From: JAKLFA01 sp964450385
Lineage (GTDB): Bacteria; Omnitrophota; Gorgyraeia; Zapsychrales; JANLHA01
Assembly (NCBI GenBank): GCA_964450385.1
Contig: CAYVEC010000001.1
Coordinates: 103,440 to 167,439 of the forward strand
Direction: 5' to 3'
DNA: 64,000 bases
Shown: positions 7,364-15,009 of the stretch, in pieces
Layout: each line of letters starts with the position of its first letter
How positions within the stretch are numbered: position 1 is the first letter of the stretch
Made by a program: the position numbers and the translations under genes
The notes under the pieces: generated by a model
Databases searched by the model: none
What the model was told of the DNA's origin: nothing
What the model saw: only the letters and a program-made list of their open reading frames with translations

Positions 7364-9146
7364 GGTCGTCTTAAAAGGGGTTCCGGCAGCGCCGGGGATC
7401 ACGATCGGGTCCGCGTATATCCTGGACAAACAGGAGATGGTGGTCCCGGTGCGTGAGATCATGGAGCAGGAGGTCCCGATCGAGATCGCGCGCTTTGAGG
7501 AGGCCCTGATCAAGACCCGTGAGGAAATTGCTGAGCTTCGGGAAAAGATCGGCGATCAGATGGGGACCCAGCACGCGCAGATCTTTGATGCCCATCTCAT
7601 GGTCCTTGAGGACCGTATGATCATGGAAGAGGTGATCAAGGGGATCCGGAAACAGCGTCAGGCCGCCGAATCGGTCTTCACGGCGGTCCTCAAAAAATAT
7701 GCCGCTGTCTTCGCGAATCTTGAAGACGAATATCTGCGCGACCGCATGACGGATGTCAATGATATCGGACGGCGGGTGATCAAGAACCTCATTGATGAGG
7801 ACAAGCTTCACGAGTTCGACCGCCTCGAGGGAGAGCTCGTCATCATCGCCCATGATCTTTCTCCGTCGGACACGGTCAGTATGTTTAATAAAAGCATCTT
7901 GGGATTTGCTACGGATATGGGGAGCCGAACGTCCCACACGGCCATCATTGCCAAGTCCATGGGGGTCCCCGCAGTCGTTGGTCTGAAGGACGCGACCCTT
8001 CGGATCACGAATCAGGATATCGTGATCGTTGACGGGCGCATGGGGCTTGTGATTGTGCATCCGACGCCGCAGACACTCAAGATCTACGAGGAAGAGCAGC
8101 TTCGGATCCAGTCCCTGCGGCACCGGTTCGATGATGTCCGGGACCTGCCCGCGGTGACGCTTGACGGCCATGAGGTGACGATCCTTGCGAATATGGAGAT
8201 CCCTCAGGAGGTCGCGACGGCCCAGAAATATGGGGCGAGTGGGGTCGGGCTCTATCGGACAGAGTTTTTCTTCATGAATCGGGTTGACCTCCCCGGGGAA
8301 GATGAACAGTACGAGGCCTATAAGCGGGTGGCCCTTGAATTCCCGAATCATCCCGTCACGATCAGGACCGTGGACCTTGGAGGCGATAAATTCATTTCAA
8401 GTGTCCAGATCCCGAAGGATATGTATCCGTTCCTCGGGTGGCGGGCCTTGAAATTTTGTTTCGCCAGGCCGGACATTTTTAAGACCCAGCTTCGTGCGAT
8501 CCTGCGCGCCTCGGTCCATGGGCAGATCAGGCTGATGTACCCGATGATAGCGGGACTGAGCGACCTGAGACGGGCCAACGCTATTCTAGAGGAGGCCAAG
8601 GAGGAGCTGTCGCGAGAAGGGATCCCGTTCTATGAGCGGATGCCGGTCGGGGTGATGATTGAGGTTCCGTCCGCTGCGATGACCGCGGACCTCTTGGCCC
8701 GAGAGGCAGACTTTTTCAGCATTGGGACGAACGACCTGATTCAGTACACTTTGGCGGTTGACCGGGCAAACGAACAGCTCGCGGATTTTTATGAACCGTG
8801 CCACCCGGGGGTGTTGCGGTTGATCCAGCGCACGATTGATGCGGCGCATGCCGCGCAGATACCCGTCGGGCTCTGCGGGGAGATGTCGAGCGAGCCGAAT
8901 CAGGCCCTGCTCTTGCTTGGGCTTGGGCTTGATGAATTCAGCATGACACCCTTGAGCATTCTTCAGGTGAAGCAGCTCATTCGGTCCGTGACCTATAAAG
9001 ACGCTCAGACCGTGGCCGAGCAGGCCCTGGGCTTGAACGTGGGGAGCGAGATCGAGGATCTGTGTAAACGCTGGGTCCGAGACCTGGCGCCGATGATCTT
9101 TAAGGCGGATGAAAACATTAAAGACGCGACCGAGGAGGAGGCATGA
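7356..9146 (+). CDS. ptsI: PTS enzyme I (PEP-protein phosphotransferase)
   Basis: Starts the PTS cascade by taking phosphate from PEP. The 596-residue protein has the N-terminal HPr-binding and phosphohistidine domain with SRTSHTAIIA (His194), and a PEP-binding TIM-barrel with GASGVGLYRTEF near 290, SIGTNDLIQYTLAVDRAN near 458 and the LCGEM Cys loop near 507. All catalytic motifs look intact and the length is normal. It overlaps ptsH (8 bases) and the next gene (4 bases), so the cluster is one transcript. Confidence 0.96.
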   Translation: MNEVVLKGVPAAPGITIGSAYILDKQEMVVPVREIMEQEVPIEIARFEEALIKTREEIAELREKIGDQMGTQHAQIFDAHLMVLEDRMIMEEVIKGIRKQRQAAESVFTAVLKKYAAVFANLEDEYLRDRMTDVNDIGRRVIKNLIDEDKLHEFDRLEGELVIIAHDLSPSDTVSMFNKSILGFATDMGSRTSHTAIIAKSMGVPAVVGLKDATLRITNQDIVIVDGRMGLVIVHPTPQTLKIYEEEQLRIQSLRHRFDDVRDLPAVTLDGHEVTILANMEIPQEVATAQKYGASGVGLYRTEFFFMNRVDLPGEDEQYEAYKRVALEFPNHPVTIRTVDLGGDKFISSVQIPKDMYPFLGWRALKFCFARPDIFKTQLRAILRASVHGQIRLMYPMIAGLSDLRRANAILEEAKEELSREGIPFYERMPVGVMIEVPSAAMTADLLAREADFFSIGTNDLIQYTLAVDRANEQLADFYEPCHPGVLRLIQRTIDAAHAAQIPVGLCGEMSSEPNQALLLLGLGLDEFSMTPLSILQVKQLIRSVTYKDAQTVAEQALGLNVGSEIEDLCKRWVRDLAPMIFKADENIKDATEEEA

Positions 9147-9889
9147 TCGCTTTGATCCTGGCGGCAGGTTATGGCACACGGCTTTATCCCGTGGTGAGGG
9201 ACACCCCGAAACCGCTCTTGCCGATCGCGGACCGAACGCTGATTGATTTTTTGATGGATAAGGTCAAGGGGCTTCCGGACCTTTCACGGGTCGTGGTTGT
9301 GACGAATGAAAAATTCCACGGCCAGTTCGTCGAATGGGCGAAGGGGTACGCATCTTGGGCGGCCCCTGTCGAGGTTGTCAATGACGGGACACGGACCCCT
9401 GAGGAGCGATTAGGTTCGGTCGGGGATATCCGTTTTGTTATCCAGCAGTGCGGGATTGATGAGGACCTCCTTGTTCTCGGAGGGGACAACCTTTTCGATT
9501 ATGCCCTTGATGATTTTGTGGCCCAGGCGCGGGTGAGCGCTGATCAGGTCACGATCGGCCTGTATGACATCGGGGACCGGGAGGCGGCGAAAAATTTCGG
9601 CGTCGTTGAACTCGCCGAGGATACGGGCCGGGTTATGACCTTTGAGGAAAAGCCGGCTGCGCCGCGTTCGACGCTTATCGCGATGTGTTCGTATTATTTC
9701 CCTCGGGCCTCCCTTGATCTCATCGAGACCTATATCCAGCAGACACGGAATACCGATAAGGCCGGTGATTACATCCATTGGCTTACGGTATATCACGGTG
9801 TCTGCGGTGTGCAGTTTGAAGGGCAGTGGTATGATATCGGCAGTGTCAAGGCGCTCCGCGAGGCGCAAAAGGCTTTCGGAGGGGCATGA
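9143..9889 (+). CDS. sugar-1-phosphate nucleotidyltransferase
   Basis: NTP_transferase family protein (248 residues), similar in shape to glucose-1-phosphate thymidylyl- or uridylyltransferases. Visible motifs: LAAGYGTRLYP at residues 6-16, PKPLLPIA just after (the substrate Lys), GGDNLFDYALDD near 112, and EEKPAAP near 169. It lacks a C-terminal acyltransferase or hexapeptide extension. The ATG overlaps the ptsI stop (ATGA). The nucleotide and sugar cannot be read from the sequence; a role in nucleotide-sugar supply for the envelope is inferred. Confidence 0.8.
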   Translation: MIALILAAGYGTRLYPVVRDTPKPLLPIADRTLIDFLMDKVKGLPDLSRVVVVTNEKFHGQFVEWAKGYASWAAPVEVVNDGTRTPEERLGSVGDIRFVIQQCGIDEDLLVLGGDNLFDYALDDFVAQARVSADQVTIGLYDIGDREAAKNFGVVELAEDTGRVMTFEEKPAAPRSTLIAMCSYYFPRASLDLIETYIQQTRNTDKAGDYIHWLTVYHGVCGVQFEGQWYDIGSVKALREAQKAFGGA

Positions 9890-9914
9890 GGTGAGGGTGT
9901 AATCATGGAAATTC

Positions 9915-9928
9915 GTTAATGCATTAAC
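9915..9928. promoter_or_regulatory. perfect 14-bp palindrome before metK
   Basis: GTTAATGCATTAAC is a perfect palindrome ending 15 bases before the metK start codon, in a 54-base intergenic gap. It has the form of a dimer operator, but no known regulator of metK with this site comes to mind. Chance is possible. Confidence 0.35.
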
Positions 9929-9943
9929 AGAAAGGACGTCGCA

Positions 9944-11098
9944 GTGAAAGGACAATATTTTCTTACTTCGGAATCAGTGGGCAACGGACATCCTGACAAG
10001 GTTTGCGATCAGATCTCAGACGCGGTCCTTGATGCGATCCTGAAAGACGATCCCAAAGGACGGGTGGCGTGTGAGACCTTTATTTCGGCCGGACTTGTTG
10101 TTGTCGGCGGAGAGATTACGACCACAACGTATGTTGATGTGCATAAATTGGTCCGTCGGGTCCTTCGTGACATCGGTTACACGGATCAAAAATACGGTTT
10201 TGATGCCTCGACCTGTGCGATCTTGAACGCGATCAACAGCCAGTCGCCGGACATCGCCCAAGGCGTGGATGCCGGCGGGGCCGGGGACCAGGGGATCATG
10301 ATCGGGTATGCTTGCGACGAGACTCCGGAGCTCATGCCGCTTCCGATCCTCCTCGCGCATAAGATCGTGGCCCGGATTGAAGAGGTTCGTAAGAGCGGGG
10401 TCCTCGCTTATCTCGGACCGGATTGCAAGAGCCAGGTCACGGTGGAGTATGACAGCGGTGTGGCGAAACGGATTGATGCGGTTGTTATTGCCTGTCAGCA
10501 CACTGAGGCCATTCTTGATAAGACTGGCAAACGGATCACGGCTGAGGCCCGTCAGGAGATCATCGACACGATCGCGATGCCGATCGTGGGAAAGATGATC
10601 GACAAGGAAACGAAATTTTATGTGAATGAGACCGGAAAATTCGTTGTCGGCGGTCCCCAGTCCGATACTGGGGTCACCGGCCGCAAGATCATTGTGGATA
10701 CCTATGGCGGGGTGGTCTCGCATGGCGGCGGCGCCTTTTCGGGCAAGGACCCGACCAAGGTCGACCGTTCGGCGACGTATATGGCCCGATATGTAGCCAA
10801 GAATATTGTGGCCGCGGGCCTGGCGAAGCGCTGCTGGATCCAGTTCGGCTATGCGATCGGCAAGGCGGAACCGGTCTCGGTGATGGTTGATACCTTTGGG
10901 ACTGGAAAGGTCACAGAGCAAAAGCTCGTTGAACTTGTTCGGAAACATTTTGACCTGACCCCTCGCGGGATTATAAAGGAATTAGACCTGCTCAAGCCGG
11001 TGTATGAGCGGACTGCCGCGTACGGACATTTCGGGCGCGCCGAGTTCACCTGGGAGAAGACGCCGAAGGCCGCTGCTCTGGCCAAGGATGCCAAGTAA
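9944..11098 (+). CDS. metK: S-adenosylmethionine synthetase
   Basis: Makes SAM from ATP and methionine. Signature segments are all present: GHPDKVCDQISDAVLD near residue 12, GAGDQGIMIGYA near 110, and the P-loop-like GGGAFSGKDPTKVDRSA near 262. Length 384 is standard. The start is a GTG at 9944 preceded by GAAAGGA. The next gene is SAH hydrolase, so the pair forms a methyl-cycle module: SAM made, used, and its product SAH cleared. Confidence 0.96.
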   Translation: MKGQYFLTSESVGNGHPDKVCDQISDAVLDAILKDDPKGRVACETFISAGLVVVGGEITTTTYVDVHKLVRRVLRDIGYTDQKYGFDASTCAILNAINSQSPDIAQGVDAGGAGDQGIMIGYACDETPELMPLPILLAHKIVARIEEVRKSGVLAYLGPDCKSQVTVEYDSGVAKRIDAVVIACQHTEAILDKTGKRITAEARQEIIDTIAMPIVGKMIDKETKFYVNETGKFVVGGPQSDTGVTGRKIIVDTYGGVVSHGGGAFSGKDPTKVDRSATYMARYVAKNIVAAGLAKRCWIQFGYAIGKAEPVSVMVDTFGTGKVTEQKLVELVRKHFDLTPRGIIKELDLLKPVYERTAAYGHFGRAEFTWEKTPKAAALAKDAK

Positions 11099-11144
11099 AA
11101 CCGGGACGATTTATTTATCAACATCCGTAACAAAAGGGATCTGC

Positions 11145-12542
11145 ATGGCAGAGCACAAGGTAAAAGACATGTCGCAGGCTGCATTCGGTCATAAAGAGAT
11201 TGAGCTCGCGGAACATGAGATGCCGGGCCTCATGGCCCTTCAGGAAAAGTATGGCAAGGCCCAGCCGCTTAAGGGTGCGCGCATCACCGGATCGCTCCAT
11301 ATGACGATCCAGACTGCGGTTCTGATCAAGACCCTTGTCAAGCTCGGGGCTGAGGTGCGTTGGGCGAGTTGCAATATTTTTTCGACCCAGGATCACGCTG
11401 CGGCCGCCATTGCGGACCTCGGGATCCCGGTCTTCGCCTGGAAGGGCGAGACCCTCGAGGAATATTGGTGGTGCACGCGGCAGGCCCTGATGTTCCCTGG
11501 AGGCAAGGGTCCGACGCTGATCGTCGATGATGGCGGGGATGCGACGCTCATGGTCCATCGCGGGTGCGCGGCCGAGAAGGATCCGTCGATTTTGGACCGC
11601 CCGGCGGATACAGAGGACGAACGGCAGCTCAATATCCTGCTTAAAAAAACGCTTAAAGAACATCCTGGGGTATGGACCGGTGTTGCCCGTGAGATCCGCG
11701 GGGTCTCAGAGGAAACGACAACGGGCGTTCACCGTCTCTATCAGATGATGAAAGAGGGGTCGCTCTTGTTCCCTGCGTTCAATGTGAACGATTCGGTGAC
11801 GAAATCAAAATTTGACAATCTTTACGGGTGTCGTGAATCACTCGCCGACGGGATCAAACGCGCGACGGATGTCATGATCGCGGGCAAGGTTGTGGTGGTC
11901 TGTGGCTACGGGGACGTGGGCAAGGGGTGCGCCCACTCGATGCGGTCGTACGGCGCCCGGGTCCTTGTGACCGAGATCGATCCGATTTGCGCGCTCCAGG
12001 CCGCGATGGAGGGTTTTGAGGTGGTGACGATCGAGGATGCCCTGCCGGAGGGGAACATCTATGTAACGGCCACGGGGAACTGTCAGGTTGTCACCGCCGA
12101 GCACATGGCGCGGATGCGCGACCAGGCGATCGTCTGCAACATTGGTCACTTTGACAATGAGATCGAGGTCGGCCGGTTGGAGGCGTGGCCTGGAATCCGG
12201 AAGGAAAACGTGAAGCCTCAGGTGGACCAGTATTATTTTCCCGACGGGCATTCGATCGTGCTCCTTGCGTCGGGGCGCCTTGTGAATCTGGGCTGCGCCA
12301 CAGGTCATCCGTCTTTTGTCATGAGCAATTCGTTCACAAATCAAACCCTGGCTCAGATCGAACTCTGGACTAAGGCCTATGAGATCGGGGTCTATTGCCT
12401 GCCCAAGCATCTCGACGAAGAGGTGGCACGTCTGCATCTCGCGAAGATCGGGGCGCGGCTGACCTGCTTGACGGCCAAACAGGCCGAGTATCTTGGGATC
12501 GATCCCAAGGGCCCGTATAAGCCGGATCATTATCGTTATTGA
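11145..12542 (+). CDS. ahcY: S-adenosylhomocysteine hydrolase
   Basis: NAD-dependent enzyme that splits SAH to adenosine and homocysteine. The 465-residue protein has STQDHAAAA near residue 80, the NAD-binding VVVCGYGDVGKGCA near 247, ATGHPSFVMS near 385, and the expected C-terminal PYKPDHYRY. ATG at 11145 is chosen because AAAAGGGA precedes it; earlier in-frame codons lie inside metK. Its presence indicates the one-step SAH route instead of the Pfs/LuxS route. Confidence 0.96.
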   Translation: MAEHKVKDMSQAAFGHKEIELAEHEMPGLMALQEKYGKAQPLKGARITGSLHMTIQTAVLIKTLVKLGAEVRWASCNIFSTQDHAAAAIADLGIPVFAWKGETLEEYWWCTRQALMFPGGKGPTLIVDDGGDATLMVHRGCAAEKDPSILDRPADTEDERQLNILLKKTLKEHPGVWTGVAREIRGVSEETTTGVHRLYQMMKEGSLLFPAFNVNDSVTKSKFDNLYGCRESLADGIKRATDVMIAGKVVVVCGYGDVGKGCAHSMRSYGARVLVTEIDPICALQAAMEGFEVVTIEDALPEGNIYVTATGNCQVVTAEHMARMRDQAIVCNIGHFDNEIEVGRLEAWPGIRKENVKPQVDQYYFPDGHSIVLLASGRLVNLGCATGHPSFVMSNSFTNQTLAQIELWTKAYEIGVYCLPKHLDEEVARLHLAKIGARLTCLTAKQAEYLGIDPKGPYKPDHYRY

Positions 12543-12551
12543 TAGACGCGT

Positions 12552-12577
12552 TGGGCAGGGCTGATTGGCCCTGCCCA
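12552..12577 (+). terminator. hairpin after ahcY
   Basis: TGGGCAGGGC (12552-12561) and GCCCTGCCCA (12568-12577) form a perfect 10-bp stem with a 6-base loop, 9 bases after the ahcY stop. No T-run follows, so this is a probable 3'-end stabiliser or a weak terminator. Confidence 0.55.
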
Positions 12578-12660
12578 GGTGTCCTGTTGCCGCACGAGGG
12601 GACGTCCGATGCGCACGTTGACCAAACGATTGATGCTCGCTCACCTCGGTCAGGTCTTTT

Positions 12661-12688
12661 TTGTTAATACTAGGGTCTCTATTAAAAT
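12661..12688 (+). promoter_or_regulatory. candidate promoter before the cupin gene
   Basis: TTGTTA (12661-12666) and TAAAAT (12683-12688) with a 16-base spacer, the same geometry as the rpsB promoter. The gap 12543-12838 otherwise holds only the ahcY hairpin, this site and a possible second terminator at 12722-12771; short open frames across it have no convincing coding character. Confidence 0.4.
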
Positions 12689-12721
12689 CTATCACATTGT
12701 TTTATCCATTCCTCGTGCCTT

Positions 12722-12771
12722 CCTTGCTGGGACTGATATTTTTGAGCAAGGCGGGAGATTTTTTATTTTTT
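12722..12771 (+). terminator. candidate terminator or leader attenuator
   Basis: CCTTGCT (12722-12728) can pair with AGCAAGG (12745-12751) across a 16-base loop, followed after 7 bases by a T-rich run (12758-12771). It lies downstream of the candidate promoter at 12661 and upstream of the cupin gene, so it would act as a leader terminator if both are real. Confidence 0.35.
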
Positions 12772-12838
12772 AAAGTGTGGCCGGAGAGGGTGGAATCGCC
12801 ATGGCAGGGCTCACGATCAGCGAGAGGAACCGTGGGGA

Positions 12839-13174
12839 ATGAGAAGGCATAAGGGCGGGAATATTTATAAGAAAGTGCCTCGACCGAAGGATGCTGAGGT
12901 CGTTGAGACCCTGATAGACAGAGGCCATTTTACGATTGAACGGATCGTGTCGCGGGGGCACACGACGCCTGAGGGTACGTGGCTTGTTTCCCCCCATGAT
13001 GAATGGGTGATGGTGGTGAAGGGAGAAGGCCGTTTGGTATTTCGTGGTGACCCGTGCCCGGTTCCATTGCGGGCCGGGGATTATGTCTTTATTTCGGCGA
13101 GGCGGCGGCATCGCGTTGAATGGACGTCCCCGCGCCGCGCCACGCTGTGGCTCGCGATTTATGTGAAACGATAA
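12839..13174 (+). CDS. small cupin-domain protein
   Basis: A 111-residue protein with a single cupin barrel. The segment from PHDEWVMVVKGEGRLVF (residues about 52-68) through LRAGDYVFISARRRHRVEW (near 79-97) matches the two cupin motifs, with Glu and His residues able to hold a metal. Such small cupins are usually of unknown substrate, often annotated as phosphomannose-isomerase-like. It stands alone before a deaminase gene 34 bases downstream. No specific function is assigned. Confidence 0.7.
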   Translation: MRRHKGGNIYKKVPRPKDAEVVETLIDRGHFTIERIVSRGHTTPEGTWLVSPHDEWVMVVKGEGRLVFRGDPCPVPLRAGDYVFISARRRHRVEWTSPRRATLWLAIYVKR

Positions 13175-13208
13175 CGGTCGGTGAGCGGGTGTTGCGGAAG
13201 GAGAGCTG

Positions 13209-13646
13209 ATGGACCCCTATTTGGAGGCGGCGATTGAGGAGGCCCGGAAGGGATTGGCTGAGGGAGGGATTCCCATTGGATCCGTGATCGTGCATCAGGG
13301 CCGGATCATCGGCCGCGGGCACAACCAACGGGTCCAGGATGAGAGCCCGATCCTCCACGCCGAGATGGCCGCGTTAGCCGATGCCGGGCGCCTGACGGCC
13401 CGGGTCTACCGTGAGTGTATTCTTTATACCACCCTGTCGCCGTGTCCGATGTGCGCGGGTGCGATCCGGCTCTACCGGATCCCACGCGTCGTCATCGGTG
13501 AGAACACGACCTTTATGGGTGATGAAGCAGCGCTGCGTGCGGCCGGGGTCACGGTTGAGGTGTGTCAGGATCCGGCGTGTGTGACTTTGATGAGGAATTT
13601 TATTGCGGCACGGCCCGAGGTTTGGGGAGAGGATATCGGCGAATAG
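13209..13646 (+). CDS. cytosine/nucleoside deaminase, yeast Fcy1-like
   Basis: Zinc-dependent deaminase of the CDA superfamily (145 residues). Zinc and proton-shuttle residues are in HAEMAAL (His50, Glu52) and PCPMC (Cys79, Cys82). The whole layout follows yeast cytosine deaminase: an EGGIPIG start region, GRGHN near 36, YTTLSPC, RVVIGEN, and a C-terminal EDIGE tail that matches the Fcy1 ending. That makes a free-base deaminase more likely than the tRNA adenosine deaminase TadA, which shares the core motifs but not this tail. Substrate is inferred from similarity as I remember it. It lies between a cupin and a GMP synthase-like gene, so base salvage is plausible. Confidence 0.75.
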   Translation: MDPYLEAAIEEARKGLAEGGIPIGSVIVHQGRIIGRGHNQRVQDESPILHAEMAALADAGRLTARVYRECILYTTLSPCPMCAGAIRLYRIPRVVIGENTTFMGDEAALRAAGVTVEVCQDPACVTLMRNFIAARPEVWGEDIGE

Positions 13647-13699
13647 CCGGGTGTACGGCGAGGGTTGTGATCCTATTCCGTGTGTTGGGTTTGTAGAAT

Positions 13700-13727
13700 T
13701 TGAATGCGCGGACGTGATAAATAATAA
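13700..13727 (+). promoter_or_regulatory. candidate promoter of the GMP synthase-like gene
   Basis: TTGAAT (13700-13705) and TAATAA (13722-13727), 16-base spacer, in the 138-base gap after the deaminase. Matches are partial. Confidence 0.3.
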
Positions 13728-13784
13728 GATCAGCATGGCCTCTGGATCTGCAGAGGACCGCTGGTACGAAACCGAGGAGGGGAT

Positions 13785-14753
13785 ATGGGTTCTGCGAGTG
13801 AGATCACGGTTGCTGCGTTAAACACTAATGATTTTATCCGCGCGCAGGCGGCGGAGATCGCCGCGGCCGTCGGTGACGGGGTCGCGATCAACGCGCTCTC
13901 GGGCGGGGTGGATTCGTCGGTCGTGACGTTACTCGGGCACCGAGCCCTTGGCGAGCGGCTGCGGACCGTGTTTATCGATAACGGCCTCATGCGGGCGGGC
14001 GAGCCGGAGATGATCGTAGATATTTTTAAAAAGCTTGGGGTGCGGGTCGAGGTCTTGGACGCCCGGGAGAAATTCTTTTCCGCCCTGCGCGGGGTCACGG
14101 ATCCTGAGGAAAAACGCGAGGCGATTACCCAGACGTTTTATAAGGATGTCTTTGGAAAATTAGTGCGTGAGAGCGGGGCCCGGCATCTGCTTCAGGGGAC
14201 GATCCTGACGGACATCGATGAGACCGTGGCCGGGATCAAACGACAACATAATGTTTTTGCTCAGCTTGGGATCGATCCACAGGCCGCGTTTGGATATAAG
14301 ATCATCGAGCCCCTGGTTCGCCTCCGTAAGGACGGGGTCCGCAAGGTCGGCGAGGCCTTGGGCCTGCCGGCGGTGATCTATCAGCGGATGCCGTTTCCCG
14401 GGCCGGCCCTGGCCGCAAGGGTCATTGGTGAGGCGACACCCGAACGGATTGAGACCGTGCGCCGGGCTACCGTCATCCTTGAGGAAGAGCTCGCCGGGAG
14501 CCGGGCCTTTCAGCACCTCGCGATCCTGCATCAGGACCGGGTGACGGGCATGCGCTCCGGCCAGCGTGATTTTGGATGTCAGATCGAGGTACGCAGCTGG
14601 GACAGCGTGGATGCCCGGACCGCCGCACCGACCGAGATCCCGCATGCGCGGCTTATCCGGCTCGCAGACCGGATCTGCGCTGAGGTCCCGGGGGTGGTGA
14701 GCGTGACTTATAATATCGCGTCCAAACCGCCGTCAACCATGGAGGCGGTGTAA
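13785..14753 (+). CDS. guaA: GMP synthase ATP-pyrophosphatase unit without glutaminase domain
   Basis: 322-residue protein matching the ATP-PPase and dimerisation domains of GMP synthase, which aminates XMP. The PP-loop SGGVDSS is at residues 39-45; TVFIDNGLMR, LLQGTILTDI, IKRQHNV, PFPGPALAARVIGE and the closing KPPSTME follow in the order of GuaA. The N-terminal glutamine amidotransferase domain of ordinary bacterial GuaA is absent and not encoded next door, as in archaeal two-subunit enzymes. The extreme C-terminus reads MEAV instead of the usual IEWE, so it is a divergent copy. It could also be a paralog of unknown role, sometimes named ExsB-like. GAGGAGGGG precedes the ATG. Confidence 0.65.
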   Translation: MGSASEITVAALNTNDFIRAQAAEIAAAVGDGVAINALSGGVDSSVVTLLGHRALGERLRTVFIDNGLMRAGEPEMIVDIFKKLGVRVEVLDAREKFFSALRGVTDPEEKREAITQTFYKDVFGKLVRESGARHLLQGTILTDIDETVAGIKRQHNVFAQLGIDPQAAFGYKIIEPLVRLRKDGVRKVGEALGLPAVIYQRMPFPGPALAARVIGEATPERIETVRRATVILEEELAGSRAFQHLAILHQDRVTGMRSGQRDFGCQIEVRSWDSVDARTAAPTEIPHARLIRLADRICAEVPGVVSVTYNIASKPPSTMEAV

Positions 14754-14807
14754 AAAAGTGACGAGAAAGTGACAGGCACTTTTTTGACCGGTGCCTGTCA
14801 CTTTTTT
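14752..14807 (+). terminator. strong intrinsic terminator, GTGCCTGTCAC-type repeat
   Basis: AAAGTGACAGGCAC (14766-14779) and GTGCCTGTCACTTT (14791-14804) form a perfect 14-bp stem with an 11-base loop, ending in a T-run to 14807. A second AAAAAAGTGAC at 14752-14762, overlapping the stop codon, can pair with GTCACTTTTTT instead. The A-rich left arm means it could also stop transcription from the other strand. The GTGCCTGTCAC core recurs as a dispersed repeat in several environmental phyla (from memory). Confidence 0.85.
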
Positions 14808-14884
14808 ATTGCGGCAGGGGGGGTTGTCATGTAGAATATCCCCTATGTTTGACGGCATCATGGATATAAAAAGGGGTTCTCTGT

Positions 14885-14918
14885 AGAGACGATCGCTCGA
14901 AGATGGTCTCTTTTTTTT
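14885..14918 (+). terminator. terminator-type hairpin in the leader of the DUF1846 gene
   Basis: AGAGAC (14885-14890) pairs with GTCTCT (14906-14911), extended inside by ATC/GAT, and is followed by eight T residues (14911-14918). It lies 92 bases before the start codon. TCTC just upstream (14879-14882) can instead pair with GAGA at the terminator's left arm through a TGTA loop, which would break the terminator. This is the layout of an attenuator or the 3' end of a small RNA. No good promoter box is seen between the preceding terminator and this one; a TTGTCA at 14824 is the best trace. Confidence 0.6.
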
Positions 14919-15009
14919 GAGTGGACAACGAAACGGCTGGGGGGACGTTCGGTTGGGTGTCATCAGGGCGCGCCCACGGCCGGTTCTCCGGATGAGGAAA
15001 GGGCGCGAC

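Noticed and set aside
7371..8351. Antisense open frame of about 326 codons opposite ptsI
   Set aside because: No motif, opposite a well-conserved enzyme, composition typical of a shadow frame.
12609..12852. Short open frames after ahcY
   Set aside because: No ribosome site or coding character; they cross a candidate promoter and a hairpin.
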